Position numbers and translations under genes: made by a program. From assembly GCF_947493595.1 (NCBI RefSeq), contig NZ_CANLRL010000005.1:179493-243492 (forward strand): a DNA stretch of 64,000 bases. The letters run 5' to 3'. This document shows, in pieces, positions 33,369 to 42,406 of the stretch. A model generated the notes under the pieces. The model was not told the origin of the DNA. It saw only the letters and a list, made by a program, of their open reading frames with translations, and did not search any database. The stretch's first letter is position 1, and the number at the start of each line of letters is the position of its first letter. Origin of the DNA: an uncultured Shimia sp. Lineage in GTDB: Bacteria; Pseudomonadota; Alphaproteobacteria; Rhodobacterales; Rhodobacteraceae.

Positions 33369-34895
33369 TTACTTTTTCGAGATATTTTCTACATCATTCA
33401 GCATCCAGTTCTTGAACCAGTCTTCCGTTTCCGGCCGGTACAGGCGGAACAGAAAAAACCAATCATTTGCGCTTGATGCACTTTCTGTGGTCACCCAGTT
33501 CGCCTCGTAGCCCTCGGGAACTTTGTCCAAGTTTGGTGCGTAGTACACATCAACCGAACCATCCTCATTCTTCACCATCTTATCCAGGTCTTTGGTGGAC
33601 GCGCCAACACGGTCGACACCCCGATTGAAGTTCTTGGTTTCCATGTTGTAGACGATGGCCGACCAGAAATCTTTCGCGGGCACATCAGCCGGCACGTTAA
33701 GCTTATACGTGTCTTCACCATTCAGCATATTCCCATCTGAATCACGCAAACCGGTCAGGTAAAACGTAGCACCACCCAGTTCGCTAGGCAGGAAAGTAAC
33801 GTAGAAATAGGTCGCTGCACGCTTGTCGATAAGGATCTCCTCACCATCTTCAAACGGGAACCCCATTTGGGCCTGAGGGCCGAAATTCCAAAAGGACCAT
33901 TCTGAGAGCTTCTCGCCATCCTTCACCCAAAGCGGCGCAACAGTTTCGCCTTCGGTTACAAATTTTGCCTGCATGTATGCGTATGCGAGCTCCAGGCCCT
34001 CAAGTGCCGCTTTTTTCTGGGCTGGCGTTGGATCAAACGCCTCGCCTTTTTTGATGCCAATACTTTGGAGCATAGAGTAAACGGCGCGATCTTTCTCTCG
34101 AACCGGGTTGTTCTGCACCACATCGTTGATGTCTTCTATGAAAGTCATGTTGTAGTAGGGCAGACAGTCATACGGTAGATCGGTCGCATCAAGGTAATGC
34201 GTTGGCTCGATTTCGCCGTTCACAGCCTCTTCCAGAGCGTAGATTTTGATACCCTTTGCATGCTCTCCAGCTTCGGCATGCGTGGCGCCGTTCAGCAGTG
34301 TTGGACGGAAGGAAAAAGACGCATCATGCGTGTCAAAGTTGGGCACAATTATGTAACCCTGCGCTGCCAACTCATCTGCTGTCCCAAACTCATTGCTGTA
34401 TCCGGGGGGAAGGAACAGGTACTTCCCGCCATCGCCCTCGTCAGCCCCTCTAGAGCCAACATCAACCATGGGCACGTGCCATGCCGAAATGAAAGATCCA
34501 AAGTAGTCGACTTTGTCTGTCATTGGCGGCACTTCAACAACCATTGGACCGTTTTTGACCGAGATCGACCCCCATGCGTACGCAGTGGTGTCGTTTGCCG
34601 TCAGAAAACCTTTCTCCGACCCAAACGGCTTGGTGACAAAGTTCACCGTATCGTAATCCCCGCCAGCACGCACCGTCGCCTTGATAAAGTCCACTTGAGC
34701 AACTGCAGGCATATAGTGGATGGCGGCCTGAGTGGCGCGCTGCACCATAATGTCATATTCGATGTCAGCGTGTTTTTCCGAGCGGGCCAGAATATCGCCG
34801 GTATCGTTAAAATTCGCATCGGTTGGCGTGGTCGCCAGAGAAGCACTGCACAGAAAAGATAAGGCGATAGCAGCCGAGCCAATTAGATTTTTCAT
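33369..34895 (-). CDS. Secreted DUF1254/DUF1214 protein
   Basis: A 508-residue protein with a signal peptide (IGSAAIALSFLCSASLA). DUF1254 occupies about residues 75-195 (NDTTAYAWGSISVKNGPMVVEVPPMTD); DUF1214 covers the C-terminal ~110 residues (FYLTGLRDSDGNMLNGEDTY to WFFLFRLYRPETEDW). Proteins of this type are periplasmic and of unknown function; some are called porin-like or lipase-like without proof. ATG 34895 is chosen for GGAG 8 bases before it. It is a single-gene transcript just outside attR, with its own terminator. Confidence 0.85.
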   Translation of the reverse strand: MKNLIGSAAIALSFLCSASLATTPTDANFNDTGDILARSEKHADIEYDIMVQRATQAAIHYMPAVAQVDFIKATVRAGGDYDTVNFVTKPFGSEKGFLTANDTTAYAWGSISVKNGPMVVEVPPMTDKVDYFGSFISAWHVPMVDVGSRGADEGDGGKYLFLPPGYSNEFGTADELAAQGYIIVPNFDTHDASFSFRPTLLNGATHAEAGEHAKGIKIYALEEAVNGEIEPTHYLDATDLPYDCLPYYNMTFIEDINDVVQNNPVREKDRAVYSMLQSIGIKKGEAFDPTPAQKKAALEGLELAYAYMQAKFVTEGETVAPLWVKDGEKLSEWSFWNFGPQAQMGFPFEDGEEILIDKRAATYFYVTFLPSELGGATFYLTGLRDSDGNMLNGEDTYKLNVPADVPAKDFWSAIVYNMETKNFNRGVDRVGASTKDLDKMVKNEDGSVDVYYAPNLDKVPEGYEANWVTTESASSANDWFFLFRLYRPETEDWFKNWMLNDVENISKK

Positions 34896-35117
34896 TGAAT
34901 GAACTCCAGTTGTTTCAAAGCGGATGGCCGATAATACTGTGTACTGTGCGTCAATGGTGGCGTCGCATTCAAGTGTGCTCTTGATCCCCATAGCCGCTAA
35001 CGCGCGACAAGCCATGGTGGGCTTTCCTCTTTTCTTTTTGAGCTGGCAAGCTGTCTGGCAACAGACGCTCACTGGCTTTTGACGCTACTCAATCGCGGCA
35101 CCCAAAGCGCAGGTAAC

Positions 35118-35149
35118 AAAAAAACCCCGCCGCGTTTCCGCAGCGGGGG
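35118..35149 (-). terminator. Rho-independent terminator after acnB
   Basis: Read on the minus strand, CCCCGC (35148-35143) pairs with GCGGGG (35130-35125), followed by seven T's (35124-35118). The additional GC pairs in the loop lengthen the stem. Confidence 0.88.
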
Positions 35150-35188
35150 TGGTTTATTTTGGGTGCACCGAAGTGCATGCCCTTGGCT

Positions 35189-37978
35189 TTAGAAGTGTGC
35201 CGACTTGGTGTTTGCAGGCACCTCAAGTGGTGGCGCAAATTTGGTCAGGTCGATGCCTTCAACAGCCGCTTTGTACTCTTCCAGCGTTGGGGTGCGACCC
35301 AGGATAGCAGACAGCACAACCAGCGGCGTGGAGGCGAGCAGCGACTCACCTTTTTTCTCTGGCAGGTCGCCCACAACACGGCCCTGGAACAGGCGGGTCG
35401 AGGTGGCCAGAACGGTGTCACCCTTGGCGGCTTTTTCCTGGTTACCCATGCAGAGGTTACAGCCTGGACGCTCAAGATAGAGAATGTTCTCGTACTCGGT
35501 GCGCGCCTGCTGCTTCGGGAACATGTCGTCAAAGGTGAAGCCCGAGTAACGCTCCAGAATTTCCCAGTCGCCTTCCTCTTTCATCTCATCGATGATGTTG
35601 TAGGTCGGTGCCGCCACAACCAGCGGTGCCTTGAACTCAACTTTGCCATTGGCAGCTTCGAGGTTCTTCAGCATCTGCGCGACAATTTTCATGTCACCCT
35701 TGTGCACCATGCAGGAGCCCACAAAGCCCAGATCCACTTTCTTTTCAGCGTTGTAGTAGCTGATTGGGCGGATGGTGTCGTGGGTGTAGCGCTTGGACAC
35801 GTCGTCGTTGTTCACGTCCGGGTCGGCGATCATGGGCTCAACGATCTGGTCCAGATCCACAACCACTTCGGCGAAGTATTTCGCGTCCGCATCCGGCTTC
35901 AACGCAGAGTTGGCGCCGGATTTGATGTCGGCAATCCGCGCGTCGGCTTTGTCCACCAAGCCCTGCAGAAGCGCGGCTTCGTTGTCCATGCCTTTGTCGA
36001 TCATGATCTGGATGCGGCCTTTGGCCAGCTCCAGCGAGCCGATCAGGGTCTCATCGTTGGAGATACAGACGGAGGCCTTTGCCTTCATCTCTGCGGTCCA
36101 GTCGGTGAAGGTGAAGGCTTGGTCCGCCAGAAGCGTGCCAATGTGCACCTCGATCACGCGGCCTTGGAAGACGTTGTCACCGTGTTGATCCAGCATCTGC
36201 GCCTGGGTGGCATGTACCACATCGCGGAAGTCCATGTGCGGGGCCATTTGGCCTTTGAAGGTCACCTTCACAGACTCAGGGATCGGCATGGAAGCTTCGC
36301 CGGTGGCAAGCGCCAGAGCAACGGTGCCGGAGTCCGCACCAAAGGCAACGCCTTTGGACATACGGGTGTGGCTGTCGCCGCCAACGATCACGTCCCAGTC
36401 GTCCACGGTGATGTCGTTCAACACTTTGTGGATCACGTCGGTCATCGCGTGATACTCGCCTTCCGGATCACGCGCGGTGATCAGGCCGAAGTCGTTCATG
36501 AACTTCATCAACTTAGGGATGTTGGCCTGTGCCTTCTTGTCCCAAACCGACGCGGTGTGACAGCCGGACTGATAGCCCACGTCCACGGACGGGGAGATCA
36601 CGGTGGCAGCCATCGCCTCCAGTTCCTGCGCGGTCATCGGACCGGTGGTGTCCTGAGAGCCCACAACGTTCACTTTCACGCGCACGTCAGAACCGGCATG
36701 CAGCGTCACACCCGGGGTGGTGCCCAGCGCGTTGCGGTTGAAGATTTTTTCAACAGCGGTAAGGCCCTGGCCTTCTACAGACAGCTCTTTGGATGGCGCA
36801 TAGGCAGATTTCAGTTCCTGACCAAGTGCACCAGCAGCAAATGTCTGCAGTTTCTTACCAAAGACCACGGCGTAAGAGCCGCCCGCCTTCATGAACTCCA
36901 CTTTTTGAGGGGTGAAGGCAGCAGAGATGTCTTTCAGCACATTGCCGTCGGCATCCTGCAGCGTCTTGGTTTTGGTGTTGATGGTCAACACGGTGCCGGT
37001 GGCCACGGAGTAGGCCTCTTCCAGCACGGCTTCGCCGTCTTCATCGACCACAACATTGCCGTCCGCATCGGTCTTTTTGACCCAGTTGTCCAGATCAATG
37101 CCGATGCCGCCGGTCACGCCAACGGTGGTCAGGAAGATCGGGGAGATGCCGTTGGTGCCTGCCACAACAGGTGCGATGTTGATGAATGGCACGTAAGGCG
37201 ATGCCTTCTTACCAGTCCACAGCGCCACGTTGTTCACACCGGACATACGGGACGAGCCCACGCCCATGGTGCCTTTTTCCGCAATCAGCATCACACGCGC
37301 ATCAGGGTGCTGTTTCTGCAGCTCCTGAATGGCCACCTGATCTTCCGGCGAGCACATGCATTTGCCGTGCAGTTCACGGTCTGCGCGGGAGTGCGCCTCG
37401 GCACCGGGGGACAGAAGGTCGGTCGAGATGTCACCGATACCGGCGATAAAGGTCACAACCTTGATCTCTTCGTCCACTTCGGGAAGCTTGGTGAAGAATT
37501 CCGCCTTGGCGTAACTTTCCAGCAGCTCTTTGGCGACCGCATTGCCCGCTTTGAACGCTTCTTCCAGACGATCGGTGTCCGCTTCATAAAGGAAGACCTG
37601 AGTCTTCAACACGTCCGCAGCCTGTGCAGCAATCGCGGCATCGTCACCCAGTGCCAAGTCGAGCAGCACGCGGACAGACGGGCCACCCTTCATGTGCGAC
37701 AGCAGCTCAAAGGCGAACTCCGGGGAGATTTCGGCCACGTCAGCCGCGCCGAGAATGATCTCTTTGAGGAAGTCTGCCTTAACGCCAGCAGCACTCGTGG
37801 TGCCGGGCAAGGTGTTGTAAATGAAGAACTTCAGAGAGTCTTCGCGATGGGCGTTGGCGGTGTCTTTGATCTGTTCGATCAGTTCGCTGACCAGCGCGCC
37901 GTTATCGATTGGCTTTGGATTCAGACCTTCGGATTTCCGGGTCTCAATCTCATTCAGATAATCTGTATACAAGCTCAT
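35189..37978 (-). CDS. acnB: Bifunctional aconitate hydratase B / 2-methylisocitrate dehydratase
   Basis: A 929-residue iron-sulphur enzyme that interconverts citrate and isocitrate in the TCA cycle and can act in the methylcitrate cycle. The layout is that of AcnB: N-terminal HEAT-like domain (YLNEIETRKSEGL), swivelling domain, then the [4Fe-4S] catalytic domains with SGCHTASVW, VGGDSHTRMSKG and ERPGCNLCMGNQEKA. The full length matches the family (about 865-930). It is a single-gene transcript with a strong terminator. About 390 bases of non-coding sequence lie upstream. Confidence 0.97.
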   Translation of the reverse strand: MSLYTDYLNEIETRKSEGLNPKPIDNGALVSELIEQIKDTANAHREDSLKFFIYNTLPGTTSAAGVKADFLKEIILGAADVAEISPEFAFELLSHMKGGPSVRVLLDLALGDDAAIAAQAADVLKTQVFLYEADTDRLEEAFKAGNAVAKELLESYAKAEFFTKLPEVDEEIKVVTFIAGIGDISTDLLSPGAEAHSRADRELHGKCMCSPEDQVAIQELQKQHPDARVMLIAEKGTMGVGSSRMSGVNNVALWTGKKASPYVPFINIAPVVAGTNGISPIFLTTVGVTGGIGIDLDNWVKKTDADGNVVVDEDGEAVLEEAYSVATGTVLTINTKTKTLQDADGNVLKDISAAFTPQKVEFMKAGGSYAVVFGKKLQTFAAGALGQELKSAYAPSKELSVEGQGLTAVEKIFNRNALGTTPGVTLHAGSDVRVKVNVVGSQDTTGPMTAQELEAMAATVISPSVDVGYQSGCHTASVWDKKAQANIPKLMKFMNDFGLITARDPEGEYHAMTDVIHKVLNDITVDDWDVIVGGDSHTRMSKGVAFGADSGTVALALATGEASMPIPESVKVTFKGQMAPHMDFRDVVHATQAQMLDQHGDNVFQGRVIEVHIGTLLADQAFTFTDWTAEMKAKASVCISNDETLIGSLELAKGRIQIMIDKGMDNEAALLQGLVDKADARIADIKSGANSALKPDADAKYFAEVVVDLDQIVEPMIADPDVNNDDVSKRYTHDTIRPISYYNAEKKVDLGFVGSCMVHKGDMKIVAQMLKNLEAANGKVEFKAPLVVAAPTYNIIDEMKEEGDWEILERYSGFTFDDMFPKQQARTEYENILYLERPGCNLCMGNQEKAAKGDTVLATSTRLFQGRVVGDLPEKKGESLLASTPLVVLSAILGRTPTLEEYKAAVEGIDLTKFAPPLEVPANTKSAHF

Positions 37979-38374
37979 GATGATCCTAGCGATTTGAGGT
38001 TGGCTTAAGCATGAACGCCCTGTCTTTAATGCAATAGCGAGTCACAGGGCAGGTATTGTATGCCGATGTATACCAAGCTTGAAAAAGACGCAAGTTGCCC
38101 TTCGGAACAATTGTCTTGGCCTCCCCCAAATGTGATGGCGCAGTGCGGCGTATGGCCCCCAATGTAGGCTGCCCTGTCCGGTTTTTCCAGCGCACAACAA
38201 CCTTCCAAGCCGCACAGATTGGGAAGCTGTTTCCGGTTAAGACGCGCTTTGCCAAGCTGCGGGGATTGTATTCAAACAATATCTTGTGATCCATGACGCG
38301 AGGTGTCGCAGCATTTTGTTTTCGACGGCGCAGAATGGCTATTGACTCAGCCGCCAGTTTCCACGACTTGGAAA
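37979..38374. other. Gap between acnB and the first cobalamin riboswitch
   Basis: About 400 bases between divergent transcription units. It must hold both promoters, but I see no clear -35/-10 pair. Frames here (for example 38095-38289) have no protein-like features. Confidence 0.5.
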
Positions 38375-38564
38375 GGGATGGTTCCCGAACGACGCCAGTC
38401 AACCGGGATGAAAAGGGAATACGGTGCGGCCACCTCAAGGTGCCAAATCCGTGACTGCCCCCGCAACTGTAAGCGGTAAGCGACCCCGAAAAGACCACTG
38501 AACGCCAGGCGTTTGGGAAGGTTCGGGAAAGCCACAATCCGCGAGTCAGGAGACCTGCCATCCA
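38375..38564 (+). promoter_or_regulatory. Cobalamin riboswitch 1
   Basis: The full set of conserved parts is present: closing stem GGATGG (38376-38381) with CCATCC (38558-38563), GGGAAT near 38415, the core ACTGCCCCCGCAACTGTAAGC (38453-38475 region), CACTGAACGCCAGGCGTTTGGGAAGG and the B12 box GTCAGGAGACCTGCC (38545-38559). It precedes the DUF1636-ABC transporter operon and should switch it off when adenosylcobalamin is plentiful. Confidence 0.95.
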
Positions 38565-38609
38565 GACGATAACTTCAACCCGGGCGGGGCGTCCGGACAG
38601 GAGGCCAAG

Positions 38610-38753
38610 ATGGCTTTACGGTTTGAACCGTGTGAAAAACTGACTGTGCTTGCCCCGCGCTATCGCGGAGGGCGAGATGCACCACACCACCCACAGAATT
38701 TCTATCTGCACATCCTGCAAACATGTCGGCGAGACCTGTCGCCCCGGCTATGA
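38610..38753 (+). other. Possible small upstream ORF with a perfect ribosome site
   Basis: A 47-codon frame begins at ATG 38610 behind CAGGAGG (spacing 5) and ends at 38753, overlapping the first 77 bases of the DUF1636 gene in another frame. The encoded peptide begins MALRFEPCEKLTVLAPRYRG. It may be a leader peptide or chance. Confidence 0.3.
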
Positions 38754-39081
38754 GTTGATCAAGCGCCTGCGCGAAGCCATCGAGATGGCGGGTGATGCGA
38801 TCACGGAAGAGTTCGAGATTTCGGGCGTCGCCTGTATGGCGGGCTGCAAACATCCTTGCACTGTGGCCTATCACAGCACCCGCAAGGCCACCTATCTGTT
38901 TGGCGACATCACACCGGAGCAGGATATCGAAGACTTGGTGTCCTTTGCACAGCAATATGCGGTGCTAGGCGATGGCTGGTGCTCCTCGGTGGATCGCCCC
39001 GGCAAGCTGCGCACACACACGTTGGCGCGGGTGCCATCGATGATGTTGGCGATTGAGGACAGCGCGGAGCGCCTGTCATGA
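38677..39081 (+). CDS. DUF1636 metal-binding protein of the cobalamin regulon
   Basis: A 134-residue protein with conserved cysteines: ISICTSCKHVGETCRPG and GVACMAGCKHPCTVAY, a thioredoxin-like [2Fe-2S]-ferredoxin type arrangement seen in DUF1636. Genes of this family commonly sit behind B12 riboswitches in alphaproteobacteria and may handle cobalt or cobalamin; the reaction is not known. ATG 38677 has GGAGGGCG. It overlaps the ATPase start (ATGA at 39078) and opens the operon DUF1636-ATPase-SBP-permease. Confidence 0.85.
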   Translation: MHHTTHRISICTSCKHVGETCRPGYELIKRLREAIEMAGDAITEEFEISGVACMAGCKHPCTVAYHSTRKATYLFGDITPEQDIEDLVSFAQQYAVLGDGWCSSVDRPGKLRTHTLARVPSMMLAIEDSAERLS

Positions 39082-39860
39082 GAACCGGGCATTTGGTGGC
39101 CAAAGACATCTGTTGGCGTCCTGCAAAAAACCAACCGTTTCTGCTGCACCCTGTGAGTTTTGAGGTCTATCCAGGGCGCGTGCTTGGTGTGGTTGGCCCC
39201 AATGGCGCGGGCAAGTCGACGCTGTTGCGAATGATCTATCACTATCAGAAACCCACAACGGGGCAGGTCATGGTGGATGGGCAGGATCTCTGGGGCATGT
39301 CCGCCAAAGCGGCAGCGTGCAAGGTCGCCGCTGTGCTTCAGGAACAACCCGGCGCGTTTGGCTTGACGGTGCGTGACATTGTGGCGCTGGGGCGCACCCC
39401 GCATCGCAGCGCTTTGTCATCGAGTGGGGCACAGGATGCGGAGATAGTAACCCAAGCAATCGCGCGGATGCAGCTGGAAGTATTGGCCACCCGCGATTTT
39501 GACACGCTGTCGGGCGGGGAACGCCAACGGGTGATGGTGGCGCGGGCTTTGGCGCAGCAACCGCAAGTGTTGGTGATGGATGAGCCGACCAACCACCTCG
39601 ACATTCGCCATCAGCTCGAAATCCTCTCGCTGATCCGGTCGCTTGGGCTGACCATCGTGGTTTCGCTGCACGATCTCAACATGGCCGCAGACGTGTGTGA
39701 CGCCATCCTGCTTTTGAAAAACGGACACTGCCTAGGCTTTGGCAGCGCCGATGACGTGCTCAGCGAACAGCTTGTCTCTGACACGTTTTCGATTACCGCC
39801 CAGCGCCAGGTGCTGAGCGTCAGTCAGAACCAACACCTTACGTTTCACCTCCCCACCTAA
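39078..39860 (+). CDS. btuD: ABC transporter ATPase, BtuD/FecE type
   Basis: A 260-residue ATPase of the iron/B12 group. Walker A is GPNGAGKST (40-48), signature LSGGERQRVMVARAL, Walker B VLVMDEPTNHLD, followed by LTIVVSLHDLNMAADVCDA typical of BtuD/FecE/FhuC. It powers uptake through the permease two genes downstream. The riboswitch in front makes cobalamin (or a cobinamide/cobalt compound) the likely substrate; the symbol rests on that inference. Confidence 0.82.
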   Translation: MRTGHLVAKDICWRPAKNQPFLLHPVSFEVYPGRVLGVVGPNGAGKSTLLRMIYHYQKPTTGQVMVDGQDLWGMSAKAAACKVAAVLQEQPGAFGLTVRDIVALGRTPHRSALSSSGAQDAEIVTQAIARMQLEVLATRDFDTLSGGERQRVMVARALAQQPQVLVMDEPTNHLDIRHQLEILSLIRSLGLTIVVSLHDLNMAADVCDAILLLKNGHCLGFGSADDVLSEQLVSDTFSITAQRQVLSVSQNQHLTFHLPT

Positions 39861-39872
39861 AGGACCAAATTT

Positions 39873-40820
39873 TTGACCACCAAATTGACCACTGCCGCTG
39901 TTGGCGCCCTGCTGGCCCTGTCCACCAACACCGCGTTGGCGGAAACCACCGTGGACAGCTGCAACCGCCAAGTGACGTTTAACGCGCCGCCAAAAGCGGC
40001 CATTTCCAATGACGTGAACCTGACCGAGATGATGCTGGTTCTGGGGCTAGCGGATCGCATGGTGGGTTACACCGGCATTTCCGGCTGGAAGACGCTGGAC
40101 AAAGAGATGCGCGCCGGTGTGGAAGAACTGCCGGAGCTTTCTGCAAAGTACCCATCCAAAGAAGTGCTGATCGGTGCGGAGGCGGACTTCTTCTTTGCCG
40201 GTTGGAACTACGGCATGAAAGTGGGCGGCGAAGTCACGCCGGAGACCCTCGCACCGTTTGACATCAAGGTTTATGAGCTGACCGAAAGCTGCATTCACAT
40301 TGGCGAAAAAGACGCCGCCAGTATGGAAGACATGTACACAGACATCATGAACCTCGGCGCGATTTTTGATGTGAAAGACAAGGCGGATGCGCTGGTCGAT
40401 GGCTACAAAGCGGATCTTGCGACCTTCACCAATGGGTTGGCACCGCTGGACACCGCGCCGCGTGTGTTTGTCTATGACAGCGGCGAAGACTCTCCGTTCA
40501 CCGCAGGGCGCTATGCAATGCCAAACGCGCTTATTGAAGCGGCTGGCGGCACCAACATCATGAACGATCTGGAGAAAAGCTGGGCCAAGGTCGGCTGGGA
40601 GCCGGTTGTGGAGCGCAATCCGGAGGTCATCGTGATCGTGAACTACGGCAATGTGACCGCCGAAGAAAAACGTGCGTTTATGATGAACAACCCGGCTTTT
40701 GCGGAGATGGACGCCGTGAAGAACGACCGGTTTGTGACCCTTGAGTACGTTGAGGCAACCCCGGGACCGCGCAACATCGCAGCGGTGAAAACCCTCGCCG
40801 AAGCATTCCGGGCGAAGTAA
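39873..40820 (+). CDS. btuF: ABC transporter periplasmic binding protein, BtuF-like
   Basis: A 315-residue class III binding protein. Residues 1-23 are a signal peptide (AVGALLALSTNTALA). It contains the typical helical-backbone pattern: SNDVNLTEMMLVLGLADRMVGY, PSKEVLIGAEADFFFAGWNYG, ALIEAAGGTNIMNDLEKSWAKVGWEPVVERNPEVIVI. The start is TTG at 39873 with AAAGGA eight bases ahead. A siderophore or haem ligand is possible by family alone; the riboswitch favours a corrinoid. Confidence 0.8.
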   Translation: MTTKLTTAAVGALLALSTNTALAETTVDSCNRQVTFNAPPKAAISNDVNLTEMMLVLGLADRMVGYTGISGWKTLDKEMRAGVEELPELSAKYPSKEVLIGAEADFFFAGWNYGMKVGGEVTPETLAPFDIKVYELTESCIHIGEKDAASMEDMYTDIMNLGAIFDVKDKADALVDGYKADLATFTNGLAPLDTAPRVFVYDSGEDSPFTAGRYAMPNALIEAAGGTNIMNDLEKSWAKVGWEPVVERNPEVIVIVNYGNVTAEEKRAFMMNNPAFAEMDAVKNDRFVTLEYVEATPGPRNIAAVKTLAEAFRAK

Positions 40821-41861
40821 ATGGGCGAGAGAGCAGCAGGGCAGCCAAAGAGCAGATTTCCCTATGTGATTGGCGCAGGGGGACTCCTGTTGCTTTTCTC
40901 GATTTCGATCGCAATCAGTGTCGGGGCCGTGTCTGTGCCCCTGCACACGGTTTGGAGCATCCTGATCAATCAGGTGGCGCCGGGCACAATGGAACAGGAT
41001 TGGTCCAAAGGACGCGAGGCAATTGTCTGGGACATTCGGTTTCCACGCGCCTTGTTGGCCTGCCTGATGGGGGCCGGTTTGGCGGTTGTTGGCGGCAGTT
41101 TACAGGCTGTGACGCGCAACCCACTGGCGGACCCACATCTGTTAGGCATTTCCTCCGGCGCTGCCTTTGGCGCGATTTTGGCACTGATGCACACCGGCAT
41201 GTTTTTGGGCCTGATCACCGTGCCGCTGTTTGCCTTTGGCGGGGCACTGGCCGCTACTTTGCTGGTTTTAGCGGTGTCGCAGTTTGCCTCGGCCACCAGC
41301 GCGGATCGGTTGATTTTAGCGGGCGTGGCGGTGTCTTTCATTGTGATGTCGCTGGCCAATGTGCTGATCTTTCTGGGCGATCCACGCGCAACGCACACGG
41401 TGGTGTTCTGGATGTTGGGCGGATTGGGATTGGCACAATGGAGTCATCTGGCTTTCCCCTTTGCTGTCCTTGTCCTCTGCGGGGCTTACATCTGGGCCAA
41501 CGCGGGCAAATTGAATGCCATGACAGTGGGTGATGAGACCGCTGCCACGCTGGGCATACCGGTGGCGCGGTTTCGCCTGATCATCTTTGTTGTCGGCGCG
41601 TTGGTCACCGGGGTGATGGTGGCATTTTCCGGCATGATTGGCTTTGTTGGTCTGATGCTGCCGCACATTGTGCGCCTGTTGGTGGGCGGGGATTATGCCC
41701 GCGTGATTCCGGCCTCGGCCTTGTTTGGGGCGATCTACCTTCTGTGGTCCGACATCATCGCCCGCACGATTATGGCACCGGAAGACATGCCCATTGGCAT
41801 TGTCACCGGATTGATCGGCGGGATGTTCTTTGTCTGGCTGTTGCGGCGGAGGGCGCGGTAA
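40821..41861 (+). CDS. btuC: ABC transporter permease, BtuC/FecCD type
   Basis: A 346-residue permease with about ten membrane segments and the FecCD motifs WDIRFPRALLACLMGAGLAVVGG, QAVTRNPLADPHLLGISSGAAFGA, and GMIGFVGLMLPHIVRLLVGGDYARVIP. It begins directly after the btuF stop and ends the operon, converging on the VanX-type gene 20 bases away. Confidence 0.88.
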   Translation: MGERAAGQPKSRFPYVIGAGGLLLLFSISIAISVGAVSVPLHTVWSILINQVAPGTMEQDWSKGREAIVWDIRFPRALLACLMGAGLAVVGGSLQAVTRNPLADPHLLGISSGAAFGAILALMHTGMFLGLITVPLFAFGGALAATLLVLAVSQFASATSADRLILAGVAVSFIVMSLANVLIFLGDPRATHTVVFWMLGGLGLAQWSHLAFPFAVLVLCGAYIWANAGKLNAMTVGDETAATLGIPVARFRLIIFVVGALVTGVMVAFSGMIGFVGLMLPHIVRLLVGGDYARVIPASALFGAIYLLWSDIIARTIMAPEDMPIGIVTGLIGGMFFVWLLRRRAR

Positions 41862-41881
41862 GGCGCCCTGCCCCAACTACG

Positions 41882-42406
41882 TCAGAGAAGCGGATAGTTC
41901 TCCGAATTCTCCAGCGCGTAGTGCCACCATTCATAGGGGTTCAACTCAAAACCGGCACCTGCCATGAGGCCTAACAAAATCAAACGATTTTGCTGAGCTT
42001 CACGGCAGATGTCGATTCTGGAGTGATGCGATTGTTGCAGGGCGGCGTCAAAGTCTGTGCCCATGTCAAGCACGGCACCATCGGCATCCGTGAGCGTCAA
42101 ATCCACAGCGGTACCGCGGCTGTGATCCGAGCCGATCTCGGGGTCTGCAACAAATTCGGGGTCGGGCCGTACCTCCCACAAGCGGCGTTGCACCGCTTGG
42201 GGACGATAGGCATCCAGCAGCAGAAGGCGCAGTCCAAGGGCGGCGGCGCGATCGGCGGCATGAAAGAGCGCATCGGCGGCATGTGTGTGCAAGCGCGCCT
42301 GTTGATCCTCCGGCGTGGTGTAGAGCACCTCACCGGCGAAGTTATTGGTGCTCGCATAGGCAAGTTGCACGTCGATGGCCGCGTGTTGAATTGGGACCAG
42401 CATCAT
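41882..42406 (-). CDS. ddpX: D-alanyl-D-alanine dipeptidase (VanX/DdpX type)
   Basis: A 174-residue zinc dipeptidase (M15D). Catalytic features: SDHSRGTAVD with zinc ligands His95 and Asp102, catalytic Glu159 and ligand His162 in EWWHY, and Arg68 in DAYRPQ. It splits D-Ala-D-Ala. No signal peptide is seen, so it acts on imported dipeptide. ATG 42406 overlaps the ddpF stop (ATGA). It is the last gene of the ddpABCDF-ddpX operon, the same partners as in E. coli, where the system scavenges D,D-dipeptides from the cell wall. Confidence 0.9.
   Translation of the reverse strand: MMLVPIQHAAIDVQLAYASTNNFAGEVLYTTPEDQQARLHTHAADALFHAADRAAALGLRLLLLDAYRPQAVQRRLWEVRPDPEFVADPEIGSDHSRGTAVDLTLTDADGAVLDMGTDFDAALQQSHHSRIDICREAQQNRLILLGLMAGAGFELNPYEWWHYALENSENYPLL

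Noticed and set aside
35159-38008. A 949-codon open frame antisense to acnB
   Set aside because: It mirrors acnB exactly, is rich in His, Arg and Gly as expected of the complement of a GC-rich gene, has no ribosome site or motif, and acnB is unmistakable.
37979-38374. Small frames before the first riboswitch (for example 38095-38289)
   Set aside because: No recognisable features and no ribosome site; the region is the promoter gap between divergent units.
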